64,000 bases of DNA from Polytrichum commune (GCA_950295325.1 OX485806.1:13208001-13272000), one strand, 5' to 3'; counted from the first letter of the stretch, positions 48,301-60,459 are shown. Numbers and translations are program-made. The notes: generated by a model from the sequence alone, not told the origin.

Positions 48301-48589
48301 GATGATCCACTGCATCCTGCTTTGTGGCATGTTTCCGCCTTGTTAGCTGGGTTTTGGTTTTGCCCAACTTTGTTTCATTGAAGGCATTAATGGCAAGTTT
48401 AACTCTTGAAACTTGCTAGCCTCCTTTGAGTTGGTAACAATGTTGTCTATAAAGAAAGACTTGGATTTAACAATGTCATGGTAACAATGCAACTCTCCTT
48501 GGCGTGAGCACCATCGAACACGTTGACAAATTGGTGCATGAAGATATGGGCACTCTTAAGTGTGGAGTTCTCGAGAATGACATCCATGT

Positions 48590-49560
48590 ACTCCCTCATT
48601 ACATGGAACCATGTTTCGACCGACCGACCGACTGAAACAACACTAGGTTTCAAGAGCTTGACCGAAATTATCCACATGTGATGACAATATGAATCACTTC
48701 ACAATGCTAAAGGTTTGGTATGTCGGTGTTCTTGATTGACATACCCAATGTTTATCATTGGAAAATGTTCCATTATATTATCATTATGTGGTATGAATTC
48801 GATCAATGTATAGTAACCTAGTGTGGTGTCGGCCGGTCGACAAAAACAAACTCTAGGTTCTAATAGCTTTAACGAATTTGTCCCTATCATTGACAAAATA
48901 AACCACTTCACAATGGGAAAGTTTAGGTATGTGGATAATCTTCATCCACATACACAAAATTTGCCATTGTGAACTGTTTCATTATATTGTCATTAAAGGG
49001 TACAAATTTAGTTTAGGTATCAAAATCTAGTGTTTGTTTTCGTCAACCGATTGAAACAATACCTAGAAGGTGACACAAGACAAACCAATCAACAATGTCA
49101 AAATTTGGCTTTATTGATCAAATTTCTAGATTGATTGACAAACCCATAATTTGACATTGTTACTAAAGCACCTCGGTATTCCTTCTAAAGAATGTTTTAG
49201 TTGGCTGCTCAAAATTGTCCTAAAAAATGGATAAATTCATAAGGTTAAACTTTGGTATGTTGATGCTCCAAATTGACAAACCCAAAGGTTAACATTGTAA
49301 ACCGTCTCATTTAGTTGTCAATGTGAGAACAATTTTGTCGATCAACAAAATCTAGTTCTATTATATCTACTGCAATTAATTCAACTATTTTTGCTTCTAA
49401 TATACTATTTTTATTGGTTGACTAAAATTTAAACATAAGAACACTCTTAAAAAGACAATGCATTGATAAAATTTAGATTGTTTGACCAAATTTATCATCT
49501 GAGTGAAATTTTAGTGGCATTGTTGTATTCACAATTTTTGTTGATCAATCAAAACCAACA
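48590..49560 (+). repeat. degenerate tandem array, unit about 150-210 bp
   Basis: Recurring blocks are CACTTCACAATGnnAAAGnTT, GGTATGTnGnT, GATTGACAnACCCAA, ACATTGnnAA...TTCnnTTATATTGTCAT, and a following CGnCCGGTCGACnAAAnC-like block. They appear at about 48692, 48901, 49083 and 49230. Spacing and sequence are uneven, so the array is old. No protein is encoded. Confidence 0.55.
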
Positions 49561-50432
49561 CTTTATTTAATTGTAGTCTTTTTGGGCTTAAGTTCTAGTT
49601 TTCAAATTAAATTTTTTGATGGTTGACGAAACTGTGAGGTGAAGTAAGCACCTCTTGGGTTTACAAACCAAGAATTTGTTTGCATTTACCTTTAGTTTAT
49701 AAATAAACCATTCTAAGATTAAGGAATCTTTGCGAGGGAAAATGTTATAATTAATCATACTAAACATCTAATTAGTCCAACACAAGCTTAGTTGTTGTGC
49801 AGTAGGTACTTAAACTTTTTTAATGTGGTTTTTCTACTATAGTTCAATATAAAGTGGACTAAAAAGTAATATGATTTTGATTTTTTTCTTCTAATTATTT
49901 AATTTTTTAAAACTTAGTAATGTTAAAAAACACTTGTCAAAATGGGTCTTATATTGTCGAGGTAAATCGGCTAAATCAAAAGGTGTTCTCAATATTCAAC
50001 GTCGTCCGCCTTTTTCATTTGATTCTTTTGACGTGTAGTCATCTTGGATCTTCGGAATATCTTAAGTTTTTATTATTTTCAACTACTTATTGGTTGAATT
50101 TAGCTTAATTAATCTCTAAAAATTTATCTAATGATTCTTTGAAGTGTTTTATTTTAGGATTTTATTTACTGAAATAATTTCTAAATCTAAATTTTTCTAC
50201 CAACTAAAATTTTTACTATCTAGTTCATATTAACCACTACCATAGGTTAATTGATAAAGAAATCATTTTAACCCTTCACACAAATCTTTTGATTTTTAAG
50301 ACATCTGTGTAAATTTTATCAAAATTTTCTGTTGATTTCTTGAAAATTTTGTATTCTAAGGCTTAATTTCTAGGTTTTTGGTGGTTGGTGCTTTGTGGTT
50401 GATTGAAAAATATTGTTTTCAAAATATTTGTC

Positions 50433-50476
50433 TGTTTATACCACTATTTATACCACTATTTATACCACTATTTATA
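50433..50476 (+). repeat. 12-bp microsatellite-like repeat
   Basis: CCACTATTTATA is repeated between about 50440 and 50475, about three to four units. Its multiple-of-three length creates an IPLF repeat in the surrounding frame. Confidence 0.85.
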
Positions 50477-50859
50477 TTCAATTGCCTTAAAGCCTATGTG
50501 AGTTTCGATCGACAACCAAAAGTTGTGGATGTTTTTCTTCCTAAACGATGTGATTATATGTACAATGTGAAAATCACAAATACCTTGCATTGCAGAACTC
50601 AAAACACACGGATACTTCACTGGCAAAATATTAGAAATAGGGTGAAACCTAATATAAAATATATATTTAATTGTGGAAGAAAAATATTACAAATACATTC
50701 AATGTTATTTGGCATTATTTCTATTCATATACTACATTATAAATATCATATATGGTTCCCTATATTGTCATGTATTACTTTCTTTTATAACTACATATAA
50801 GGTGCATTTTTAAAACCTACAATTCTAGAATGAAATATTATCATTGATTGGAACTTGGG

Positions 50860-51410
50860 TGATTAATGGACAAGTTAGTAAGTGACAACAATTGCAACAC
50901 TGTAAACCTGTAATGCCCAAAATGTTTTACAAGGAATGACAATTAATCTTAGGTTCACAATTAGTGTTGGTGACACTACATGGGCAGTTTGCAATTAGTC
51001 TTGAGCAAGACAAATAGAATCGGTGACACTAAATACAATATTTAGTGTAATAAGGTAAATGTGCTTAATTTGAACAATTATCTTAATTAATCACCAATAT
51101 TTGAGTGGTATATGATTGGTTATGATTCCACGAATGGATACCAAAAAGATGTGTGTTACAAGAGACTGGACTACGTGCTCATAAATAAATAAGCTATTCT
51201 AAACCTTATAATCAACATGATTGGAGGGACCTATACAACCACTTAACGAGCACACATCTTCACTTTGACAATGGATAAGATATTCAATCCGACTTTGAAA
51301 ATTATGAGGAAAGTGGCTCCAAGGCCGAAATGGATTTGCTAACCATCTTGTACTAGTCACGCGTTTCATTTCCGAGACGAAGTGGACTAGATGGAAAAAG
51401 TAACCGTTAC
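50860..51410 (+). repeat. dispersed repeat X, longest continuous copy
   Basis: The first part (50870-51050) carries AGTAAGTGACAACAATTGCA, TACAAGGAATGACA, GAGCAAGACAAATAGAAT and GGTGACACTAAATACAATAT; it matches 60100-60260 and, inverted, 24140-24420. The second part (51125-51410) carries GGATACCAAA, GACTGGACTACGTGCT, GGAGGGACCTATA, CATCTTCACTTT and CCATCTTGTACTA; it matches 59020-59290. The two parts are contiguous here but reversed in order around 59-60 kb. No transposase is visible. The family may be a non-autonomous DNA element. Confidence 0.7.
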
Positions 51411-51659
51411 CGTTAACAAATTGCATTGTTTGTGGAATCGTGCAATCTTTAGAGAGTGTTTCGAGCTGCTTTGTTGGGTGGGTGATCTGCTTCAGGGGAA
51501 TTTTTGTGCGCTTCTTGGAGCGTGATCTACAGCCGGTGGGGGTTTGAAACTTTGGCATCAGTCTCAATTTCGCTGCGGGTGCTTTTTTGGACATATCTAT
51601 ATGTATATGTATGTATATGTATATATACATATAGCAACATTCTTGTAGTTTCTGTAAAA

Positions 51660-51833
51660 TATACAGATTCAGCTGTGAAGGTTGTATCAGGGGGCTCATC
51701 AAAATGGAATCAAAACTATGCAGAATTCGTTATTGATCGACGTAACACAAACTTTTGTAGAGCTAGCTCTGCACTGCTTCTTTCTTCCTTCTTCCCCTTA
51801 GTAATCTTGATGGTTGTGGATTCAGATTTGTGA
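51660..51833 (+). other. possible isolated exon-like open segment
   Basis: After a run that looks like an intron end (a TTTCTGTAAAATATACAG string ending at 51662), the plus strand stays open to a stop at 51831-51833. It encodes SSKWNQNYAEF, then NTNFCRASSALLLSSFF and a hydrophobic PLVILMVV tail, which could be one membrane segment. The W...FC...hydrophobic layout faintly recalls the last part of CASP-like membrane proteins, but the spacing differs and no upstream exon was identified. A (TATG)n microsatellite lies just upstream (about 51593-51640). This could equally be chance. Confidence 0.2.
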
Positions 51834-53265
51834 CTTCATGCAATATCCTTTCTAAATTTCAGCCAATACCGGCAAGTGAAAGAGGGTTAATCTACAGGAT
51901 ATTTGGGGGTAGAGTGATTGCAAAGGTGCAACAATGGGATGTAATAAATTGATTATGGAGGCGACGAAGTTTCTACCCTAGCTTGCAAGCTTGAGCATCT
52001 GAATTAGAGACTCGCTAATCTGCCTCCGAAAGCACGCGCTGTGCAGATCTGAGGAAGGGGAAGAGGCAAGTACGTACTTTGTGTACGACTGTCCTTTGAA
52101 GAAACTGGCATTTAAGATTCTGCAAGAACCTTATATTTGATTGAGAATCTTGTAGCAGAAATTAGACAGAATCTATCTAAGAATACTGTCACAATATACT
52201 GCAACTTGAATTACAACTGTCACGTGGATCATTTTTGGAAGTCAAGAGTTCTCTCTAGAAATTGGTGTCAAAGCATATTGCAGTGTTGGACTTGTCTTTG
52301 TCTTATTCCTGACTTGATGTGCTTGCATGTTTGCAAATCGGAGTTTTATTGGAGCTTATAGCTGCTTCTCTATACAATTAGGTGGGAATTAACTCCCAAA
52401 ATTTCCTTGGAGTGTAGAGGAATTTGTGGACGGAATCATTAAGCATGGACTTGATCTTGAATTGTTGAATGCTTTGATCTCTTCATCGGTCTATTAGTAT
52501 CAATAAAATGTTACTGCAGTCTAACTCGCCTCAGATATTGATCATGGTTGTTGGGTGCATGGTTTTATTCTTCCTCGCCGAACAAACTTCAACTGGGGGA
52601 TAAATCTTAAGTTGTCACTACAGACAATTCTGGCCAGTGGATTGTGTTACCTGGTTAGCAATCACAAATCATAAAGATTAGGACTTCAAGTTGCAGAATC
52701 CAAGTAGAGATGCAAAAGTTATAAGATGCCATAGTGAAGTTTAATTTGCAAAGATTTTCAGATTGGGCTTTGTGGGTAACATTTGCAGAGATTTTGAGTT
52801 AAGGAATGTTAGGACTCAAGTCAGTTAAATGCTGCTATTTGTTGAGATATATGAATACCTAAAGTCCGATAAAGTTGCATACATGCTGAGGTTGTTGCAT
52901 CTAAAAAACATTTACTGGATCTGGTAGAGAGGCTCTTGTTTATAGCACATGATCCAATCTCATCATAAGTCGTGTCATTTCGGGGTCCATCTTAACTTAC
53001 AAGCCTTACTATATACCACTCAAATAATCGAATATGTAGAGGGATTCTGCAGTGCAATAAGAATAAAAATTCGAATCTTTGTGGAGGTGCCAGCAGACGA
53101 GTCTGCAACCTTCAGCATCCAAGTAATTCGAACTTAATGGGGGAAGCTTGTCAATGCCCTCTTAGCAAATATAGCATTCTTCCTTGAATTTATTAGACTT
53201 GTGGCTTTTGTTTTGCTTACTTCAGGTTCTTTATCTCTCTCGGTTTCCTCGTTGAGATTGAGGTC
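51834..53265. other. 1.4 kb of non-repeated sequence, no gene recognised
   Basis: The base composition is more balanced than in most of the window and no copy of the dispersed repeats was noticed. Possible intron-like borders (pyrimidine tract plus CAG near 51863, several AGGT sites) are present but do not assemble into a coding frame. It might be the untranslated or intronic part of a host transcript, or a gene relic. Confidence 0.3.
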
Positions 53266-53268
53266 TTA

Positions 53269-54400
53269 GGGTTGGTTTACACTATAGACCATGAAGTTGG
53301 ACCAGGGCTTTGCAAGGAAGCTGATTGGCTGTTGAAGTTGTCCCGGGCCAACTTTGGTTTACACTAAGAAAAAAATGGCAGAGGGACCATGAAGGTTGAG
53401 GTCCCCAAAATATAATTTTTAAGGTCTAATAAATGCACTGACATGGTCCAACGGGTTTTGCCATGAGAGAGGCAAGAGAGGTGGTCCTGTAGGAAAAGGC
53501 AAGGGCCCATGTCAGAGAAATGCCATTTCAAGATTTTTTTTAATGAATCTACCTTTTATGTGCCTTAATTATATCATTGCCCAGAAGACATACCAAAACT
53601 ACCTTATCCTACCCCTTAAACCGGCTCACACGTGTTTCATCAAACAACGCGGGACATCTAGAACTCAAGAATTCAAGTGCAGATTTGTATTTTTGGTCTA
53701 CCAACTGCAATGTTTGGAATTTGGGGGCTTTTAATATACCATTGGAAAGGTCTTGAAAATACCTTTCCAACGGTATATTACACACCCCAAAATGTTTAAA
53801 ACATATAGTTGCAAAACAAAAAACAAAAATCTGTAGTGGTTTAGTGACTGTAGATCAGAGTGGTCAAAAGAAGCACAATGGGAAATCTTCTAACACTAAT
53901 TATCAAAGAATTGAAAATTAGTGTTGAGCAAGGTAGGGTGGTAACAACATGAAATATATAATCAAACACTAAATATCCTATTTAGTGTAGTGACAACACA
54001 AGGTACATGTCACATGTAAATTACATTGAACATGTACAAATTAAATCGCTCATTTTTTTTGTAAAAATTGTTGTGAGAAGATTTGCAAGCCACATCTTCG
54101 ACACATTTAACAAGAAGTGAAGACAAATGAAGCCCAAGAGAAGACAAGAGAATGACCAAACTTGATTTTTTTTCAAAATTGCCCTTTTTGGGCATGTATT
54201 AAAAAAATCAGCACCTTCACTTTTTGGTGGGTGGTCATTCTTCTTGGTCCACATTCGGTTTGCACCTAATGAAGGGGCCCAAGGCTCTCAAAACTATTTT
54301 TTTATGAAGTCAGACCATGGAAGTCGGACCATGAACTCGGACCATTGACAAAGGCCATCTTCCATGGTCCGACTTCATGGTCCATAGTGTAAACCGACCC
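53269..54400. mobile_element. PIF/Harbinger-type non-autonomous element, TSD TTA
   Basis: Terminal inverted repeats of about 37 bp start GGGT(T/C)GGTTTACACTAT and continue GACCATGAAGT(T/C)GGACCA with three differences. They are flanked by the 3-bp duplication TTA (53266-53268 and 54401-54403). At 1132 bp it is the largest of the three PIF-like elements, but no DDE transposase or Myb-like frame is seen. Inside are a hairpin at about 53730-53785 (TATACCATTGGAAAGGT pairing with ACCTTTCCAACGGTATA), a fragment of repeat X (about 53880-54005, with CACTAAATAT...ATTTAGTG), and repeated GGACCATG words near the right end. Confidence 0.87.
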
Positions 54401-54403
54401 TTA

Positions 54404-55763
54404 GTACACATGCTCTAACTTACAATACACATGCTCTAACTTACAGCAATTTGCTTGAGTCTTCCTGGTTTCTCTGAAGATTAGTAGCAAAAAATCAATA
54501 CAAGGATGTATGAATATTTTCTGATTCAATCTAGTTTTCATTTCTTTGAAATGAGTATTGTAGCTCTAAGAGCTTACCTATCGTCTTGATTCTTAATTTA
54601 TGGTTTAATCATTACATTTATCCGTAGGTGTTGTTCGAACTTCAATACCTTGATATATTTCCAAGTTCCAACTCTTGTTGATGTATTTACTTACAACAAT
54701 ATTTAACCTATTGTAGAAACCCTAATATTGGCCAAATGGTTGTGTTTGTTTGAAGGCGATGTGCTAATACCCTACATTGTCGATGCCATTTTAAGAGCAT
54801 TGGGTCTTCTTCACATTGGCATGTTGTTCTTGTGTAGTGACCCAAAGACGAAAGGAGTCGTTTCATCTATATTTTTTTAGGATCATGTACATGGAGGGCG
54901 CTACAATTTTGTACGTAAGGTTTGCAGGATGAGGTATGGTAGGAATAGAGGAGGAACATGAACTTTCATGGCCACTTTTGTTACTCTAAAAAATCATAAT
55001 CAAATGCATTTGTAAATGCAAAACTGACACCTTTTGCTTTTTTTTTTGTGTCCATTATTTTAGCATGCATCGATTCTAAACCTTGAATGTAAAATTTGTG
55101 TATTGTGGTTCAAGCTCTTCATGTAGGCCTAGGTATTATAATTCATTGTGTTATAATTATCTAGTTAGGGTTGTAACTTATTATCACAAATATTTTAATA
55201 ACCCATAACCCAAAATAAATAAGGTTTTATTTGAATTAAGATAGGGAGATGCCTAAATGGTCAACTTTTTAGTTATAACTATCCAAGTGAGAAAGAAAAT
55301 AGGCCAAAATCTCTAAGTAGAACAAATAAGATGGTAGTACAAAACAAAGAATACTAGGTAAATACCCCCCTCAAAAAAATGCTCAACGCATGTATATAAA
55401 AATCTTATGACATAGTGAAGTACCCATAACACAAAAAAAAACTATCATTAAGTGTTAAATCTCTTTAAACTGCTTGACTGCCTCTATGCTTTAAATTCAC
55501 AAACTTCAAACCTCTAGTCCTCACACTAAAAAACCAAAATGCTCACAAACCTCACAAAGCACAAACTCACACATCATGAAAGCACCAACCCTCTCTCAAA
55601 TCTTTTCCTTTTCTAAATGCTTTCTCTCTCTCTCTCAATCTTTTAATAGAGATCATGTACACACTTACAAATTTCGCAAACCCTCTCACAAACCTTACAA
55701 ATCCTCTTCCAAACCCTCTCTTAAATGCTCTTTATTATCTTGATCTCTCTCTTTGAGGCAATC
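54404..55763. other. 1.4 kb without recognised genes
   Basis: It starts with a direct duplication of TACACATGCTCTAACTTACA (about 54403-54445) beside the Harbinger end. AAACCTCACAAA-type words and a CTCTCTCTCT run lie at 55500-55760. No coding region is supported. Confidence 0.4.
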
Positions 55764-57159
55764 TGTGAGCCCAAAATGGTGCCCACATGTGGTGATTGAC
55801 TCTTCGAAACCAATTTTAGTTTGACTTTGAAGTGTTATGATTACTCACAAAACATAAAAAGAGTGAAGTGTGGTGTGGATTTAAGTTTAGACATTAAGTG
55901 GTGTTGTGTGATTATTTCAAGGTTTGATTTCAATAGGAGAATGCCTTGATTATGTAAGTAGGGGATAAGGTGAAGCAAGGTGAGCTCCGCGGGTTAAATG
56001 CCCACTTTTGGATCCACCTTGGTAGTTTAGGAAGAAGGAAGCTTGGTGGATGGGGATTAGTCCCTACTTTAGAGGTGAAGGTTAAAAGATTGCGATTGGA
56101 GGTGCTAATCCTCTCACCCTATCCTCACCTCTCTCTCCCTCTCTCCCTCTTTGCTACTTAAGGTGTTTTCTCTCTCATTTTCCTCTCTCTCCATCAAGCG
56201 CTCTCAAGGGAGCAAGCTCCTAAGAGCTTGAGCCACGTGTGTGGGTTATTAGTTTCAGTGAAGTTAATTAGTTAAGCTCTCTCTCTCATTATCTCTCAAA
56301 GGGGGGAAGCTCTTAGAGCTTGAGACAAGGGTGTGGATTAAGTAGCTCTTAGAGTAGTTGTGTGTTAGATTAGTTCATTAGCGGGGTAAGTTAGTACATT
56401 TAGCCAAAGTACAAGGAGAAGGGAGTTAGGGTGATGCTTGATTAGCACCTAGGGTTGCTTATTGAAGGCAGCTCATAGCTGACCCAGGGCCGAAGCCAAC
56501 CGGTTCCAGTTCCAGGGCCGAAGCCAACCAGTTTCAGTCCCAAGGCTGAAGCCACCCAGTTCAGTTCCAGGGCCGAAGCCAACCAATTTCAGTTCCAAGG
56601 CCGAAGCCAACCCACGTACCAGGTGATCATGTGGGAGTGCAAGTAATTAAACTAGGCCTAGCAACTTAGTTGCTTAGCCCGAAAATTAATCTAAATCACA
56701 CTAGGCTATTGTAGGCTATCCTAGATCTTAGGTAAGGGTTGGGATTCATTAGACTAGATATGGTTGTGTGTGACTCTTTGAATGTATTAATGATGGACTA
56801 TTGAGGTGAGTGTTTTTAAACACTTGCAATCTCTTTGTCAAAATAAGATCACGTGTGCAACGAATGGAGAATGTGGAGGATCCTGGCAAGGGCAATACAA
56901 GGGAAGTAAAGATCAAGGGTGTTAGGGGAATCTCTTTAAGGGCATGCGTGGCCAAGGCCGCAGGTTGGACCCTTGAGAAATCAAATTCCACCACACGCCA
57001 AGAGATTCAAAATAATGTAACAAGTTGAGTTAATATAAAGTGAGTACCTTGGGCATGAGAGCCACATAGCAATTCACATTATGACGTTATGAAGTGAATG
57101 TGATTCTCAAAACCATCACCCGGACTAGGACGCTTAAGGGTGGTGGGTTTGGCCTCACA
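55764..57159 (-). mobile_element. solo LTR in inverted orientation, TSD CAATC
   Basis: On the plus strand it starts TGTGAGCCCAAAATGGTGCC and ends GTTTGGCCTCACA, the reverse complement of the family ends. It is flanked by the exact duplication CAATC (55759-55763 and 57160-57164). Length is 1396 bp. It is the closest sister of the copy at 20587-22440 in the terminal 100 bp, the CTCTCTCCCT run, and the codon-phase-conserved block at 56924-56995. A CATAAAAAGAGTGAA motif lies about 90 bp from the left end. A short array (GGGCCGAAGCCAACC units) lies at 56480-56610. Confidence 0.92.
56480..56612 (+). repeat. short tandem array in the inverted solo LTR
   Basis: About four units of roughly 32-34 bp, each with AGGGCCGAAGCCAACC followed by AnTTCAGTTCC. 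The sequence is unrelated to the arrays in the other LTR copies, but it occupies a similar interior position. Confidence 0.82.
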
Positions 57160-57385
57160 CAATCACTATCCCCATCAACACTCACTCTCTCCACTTTATG
57201 CCGTCCTCTCAATCTCTCAATTTCTCAAGCTTTCTCTCTCTCACCTCTCCCCCAAGTGACACAACGCTTTGTAGTAGAGCGTTGCCACACGGAGGGGAGA
57301 GAGAAAGAAGAGAATGAACCTTAGGGTTGAACATTTGAAAAAGAAACCCTATCCCCTTTCCCCCTCAAGAATAGGGACCCCCGGG

Positions 57386-58892
57386 CAGGGTTGTTTTTTC
57401 ACAAAGTTTTTACCCGTCCACGTCCCAAAACCTCGAATTGAAAGGCAAAAAAATTGCAACCCGTCCCAAAACCGGTAATTTCAAAACCAACCCGTCCATG
57501 GAAAGGTTGAAGAAAAAACAACCCGTCCCAAAACCGGTAATTTCTAAACCAACCCGTCCATGAAAAGGTTAAAGGAAAAAACAAATCGATCAAGATAACC
57601 CGAAAGATGTCGGCATGTGATTGGTGCACTTGCCACTTGGAAACAATAGTATCTTACTATCTTCGTTCATTTCTGTTTTTTCTATTATAATTACCAATTT
57701 GCCAGCCTGCCATTGCCCCATTTTGTCTGTTTGTCCACAGACTAGTTCAGAGAAACTGAACTAGACTCAATCACTCAAACTCAACCGGTTCATTTGAAAC
57801 TAACTCGAATTCAAGAAGTTGGAGAGTGCCGCTGGAACAATCTCCTCCTGCAATCTTGAACTTCAACAAGTGTTTTCTCAAACTCAACCGGTTCATTTGA
57901 AACTAACTCGAATTCAAGAAGTTGGAGAGTGCCGCTGGAACAATCTCCTCCTGCAATCTTGAACTTCAACAAGTGTTTTCTCAAACTCAACCGGTTCATT
58001 TGAAACTAACTCGAATTCAAGAAGTTGAAGAGTGCCGCTGGAACAATCTTCTCCTGCAATGTTGAACTTCAACAGGTGTTTTCTCAAACTCAACCGGTTC
58101 ATTTGACGACTGCAATCAAGTTATCTCTCACCGGTCTCTCAGTTGCTTTAGCTTTCAGTTGCATATGTTCGATTCAATAGCATCCTAAATCTTGAGAGTC
58201 TTATTCCTGTCTTTTGTTGTGGGTTGAGTGCAGATTCGAGGGCTGTGCAGGAAATTTCTGTCAATTCGAGTGAAACCCTAGCAAATTGCAGGGTTGAGCT
58301 TGTAAGTTGTTGGGTCAATGTATGAGTAGATATTTGAGCCTTACATGTGCCTAAGATGGTGGAAGCGTTGTCTCTGCAAGGATAGTGCAAGCGTTGTCTA
58401 TTTATTAGTTGGATTGGAATGCAGTGATGCTTGTTTGGAGAAACATGAAGGATAGGAGAATTCATCCACTTCTTTGAAGGGTAAGTAGCTCTTTATTTTT
58501 AAACTTTTTAACATGTTTATATGTACTAATTCTTATTCAATTACTAAGTTTACCTTCAATTGTAATCTTTGACATTATGTTTAAAAAGTTCTAAATTTTG
58601 TGGTTGATGAATTAATGTATGCAGGTGAATCAAGCACTTCAAGATTGATAGTTTGATTGGGTATTAGTGGTTTGATTGCATTATGCTTATATTCACATGT
58701 CATATATGACATAACGTAATTGATATTTGTACCATTTTTTAAATTTAAAAATGTTATTTTTAGAACCCATCCAAAGTGAATTTGACATGTCCCAAAACCG
58801 GTTCATTTTCTAAGAACCCGTCCACTGGAAATGTTTTTTTTTAATGAACATGTCCCTAGACATGTCAGGGACCTTGTGAAAAAACACCCCTG
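57386..58892. mobile_element. hAT-type non-autonomous element, TSD CCCCCGGG
   Basis: The termini are CAGGGTTGTTTTTTCACAA on the left and, inverted, CAGGGGTGTTTTTTCACAA on the right (two differences in 21 bp). The CAGGG start is characteristic of hAT elements. The flanks are an exact 8-bp duplication CCCCCGGG (57378-57385 and 58893-58900). Length is 1507 bp. No transposase motif was found. Subterminal regions contain repeated CCCGTCC and GTCCCAAAACCGGT words (about 57412-57590 and 58770-58860). The centre carries a 103-bp tandem array. It lies about 220 bp from the solo LTR at 55764-57159. Confidence 0.9.
57778..58107 (+). repeat. 103-bp tandem repeat, three units plus a partial, inside the hAT element
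   Basis: Units beginning ACTCAACCGGTTCATTTGAA recur at exactly 103-bp steps (anchors 57781, 57884, 57987, 58090) with very few differences, so the array is young. The 62-codon minus frames across it (57811-57999 and 57914-58102) are generated by the repeat. Since 103 is not a multiple of three, they shift frame at each unit. Confidence 0.92.
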
Positions 58893-58984
58893 CCCCCGGG
58901 ATTAGGTGAGAGCGCATGCGGTATTAGATTATAGGGAAAGGAATCTTCTTCACCTTAGTTGAAGTAGTTGTATTAATCAAATAT

Positions 58985-60300
58985 CTATATTTTATTGGTA
59001 CGTGGTTAGGTCTAGCTCCGAAAATGGATACCAAAGAAGACATGTGTTCCAAAGAGATTGGACTACGTGCTGAAAATGAGCTTACCATTGTAACTTCAAT
59101 AATTGGGGGGACCTATATGTTTATTTAATGAGGACGAGAATCTTCACTTTTACACTGAATAATATAATCATATGATCTCCAAAAACTGTAATGGAAGAGG
59201 CTATGGCCTTCATTTGAATTTGATAGCCATCTTGTACTAATAGCATGTTTCAAATTATCATAGAGGATAAGTGGGCTAGTTGAACAAGTAGCCATTTAAG
59301 ATAAATTATCTACCTCAAGCATGTTTGTGGGTGGTATTCAATTCTTTTTTCATGTTCTTCAAATTCTACATATTAGATTTACACAACAAATATGTAGGCA
59401 ATCCTCTCAATTGTGCTCAGCTTTCAGAGTGGAGGTAACTGTTTATAACATTTAGTGTCACATATGTAATAGTGTCACTTACCCTATTTTGAGGCATATG
59501 CTATACACTTATGATCAGTAACTTCACCATTAGTGTCACCTTGTGACACTCGGCGTTTAATTACGCTTACTAATATCTTGGCATGATTTTCTCCAATAAT
59601 GGTATAGGTGTATCCCTATCTTACATAATGGTCTATAAGTTGGCTAAAGTGTAAAAAAATACCATTGGACATTAGAATGCTCAAATATATCGTCCTTTGC
59701 ATATGAAAAACCAAAATATCATTCAAGTATCCCAATGTGCTACACTAAATGTCAAAATGTAAATAACGATTTACCTTAAAAAGTTAGTGAGCGGACATGA
59801 CATTTTGAAATCTCTAGGCATCTACACTTAGCCCTTCGCAAATATTGTAGACACAAAATATCTTAAACAATTTACGGCACAAAATAATTTATTTAGTGTA
59901 ATATCATATTTTGAGTCATTGTGCTAATTTTCTAAGTTTGAAACTTATTAAGGATAATTTTATAAATACCGTCACGGATGAATGAGATGTGAATGACTCC
60001 ATGTAAGTTATTGAAACAAAGTTTGGTAAATTTTACATCCTAACAACTTTGTAATGAAATTTCCAATGTCATGGATAATTGAAATCTTCATGAAAAATCA
60101 CTTAGTAAGTGACAATCATTGCAACATTCGAAATCTCTAATGTCCAAATTTTTTTACAAGGAACAACAAATAATATTCAGTATACATTTAATGTTGCCGA
60201 CACTACACGTGCAACAATCAAATTGGAATTGACCTAGAAATAATGGAATTGGTGACAATAATAGCTAGCCTAACTTGCATTTCGTTATTTAGTGAAGGGC
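58985..60300 (+). repeat. dispersed repeat X, rearranged copy
   Basis: 58985-59290 matches the second part of the 50.9-51.4 kb copy (ATGGATACCAAA, GATTGGACTACGTGCT, GGGGGGACCTATA, CCATCTTGTACTAATAG). 60080-60290 matches the first part (ATCACTTAGTAAGTGACAAT, TACAAGGAACAACA, AATTGGTGACAATAAT). Between them (59430-59900) several fragments with ATTTAGTGTCAC and CACTAAATGTC occur. The order is the reverse of that in the 51-kb copy, as expected if two tandem copies each lost a half. Non-coding. Confidence 0.6.
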
Positions 60301-60459
60301 TTGTATTCACATTGTAATACCTTTTCACTCCAATGCCAATTAACCATCTCCCAAAACCTAGCCTTCCAACCTTGAATTACAAAATAAATCCAATCTTAGA
60401 CCATGATCCACCATTTCCTGCCAATGGTTTTTTACACACTAATTATTGGTCGTGCACAC

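Noticed and set aside
50378-50800. 140-codon plus-strand frame with IPLF repeats
   Set aside because: The repeat part is a 12-bp microsatellite and the rest is AT-rich with no motif.
57811-58102. Two near-identical 62-codon minus frames
   Set aside because: They are copies of the same 103-bp repeat unit inside the hAT element and shift frame from unit to unit.
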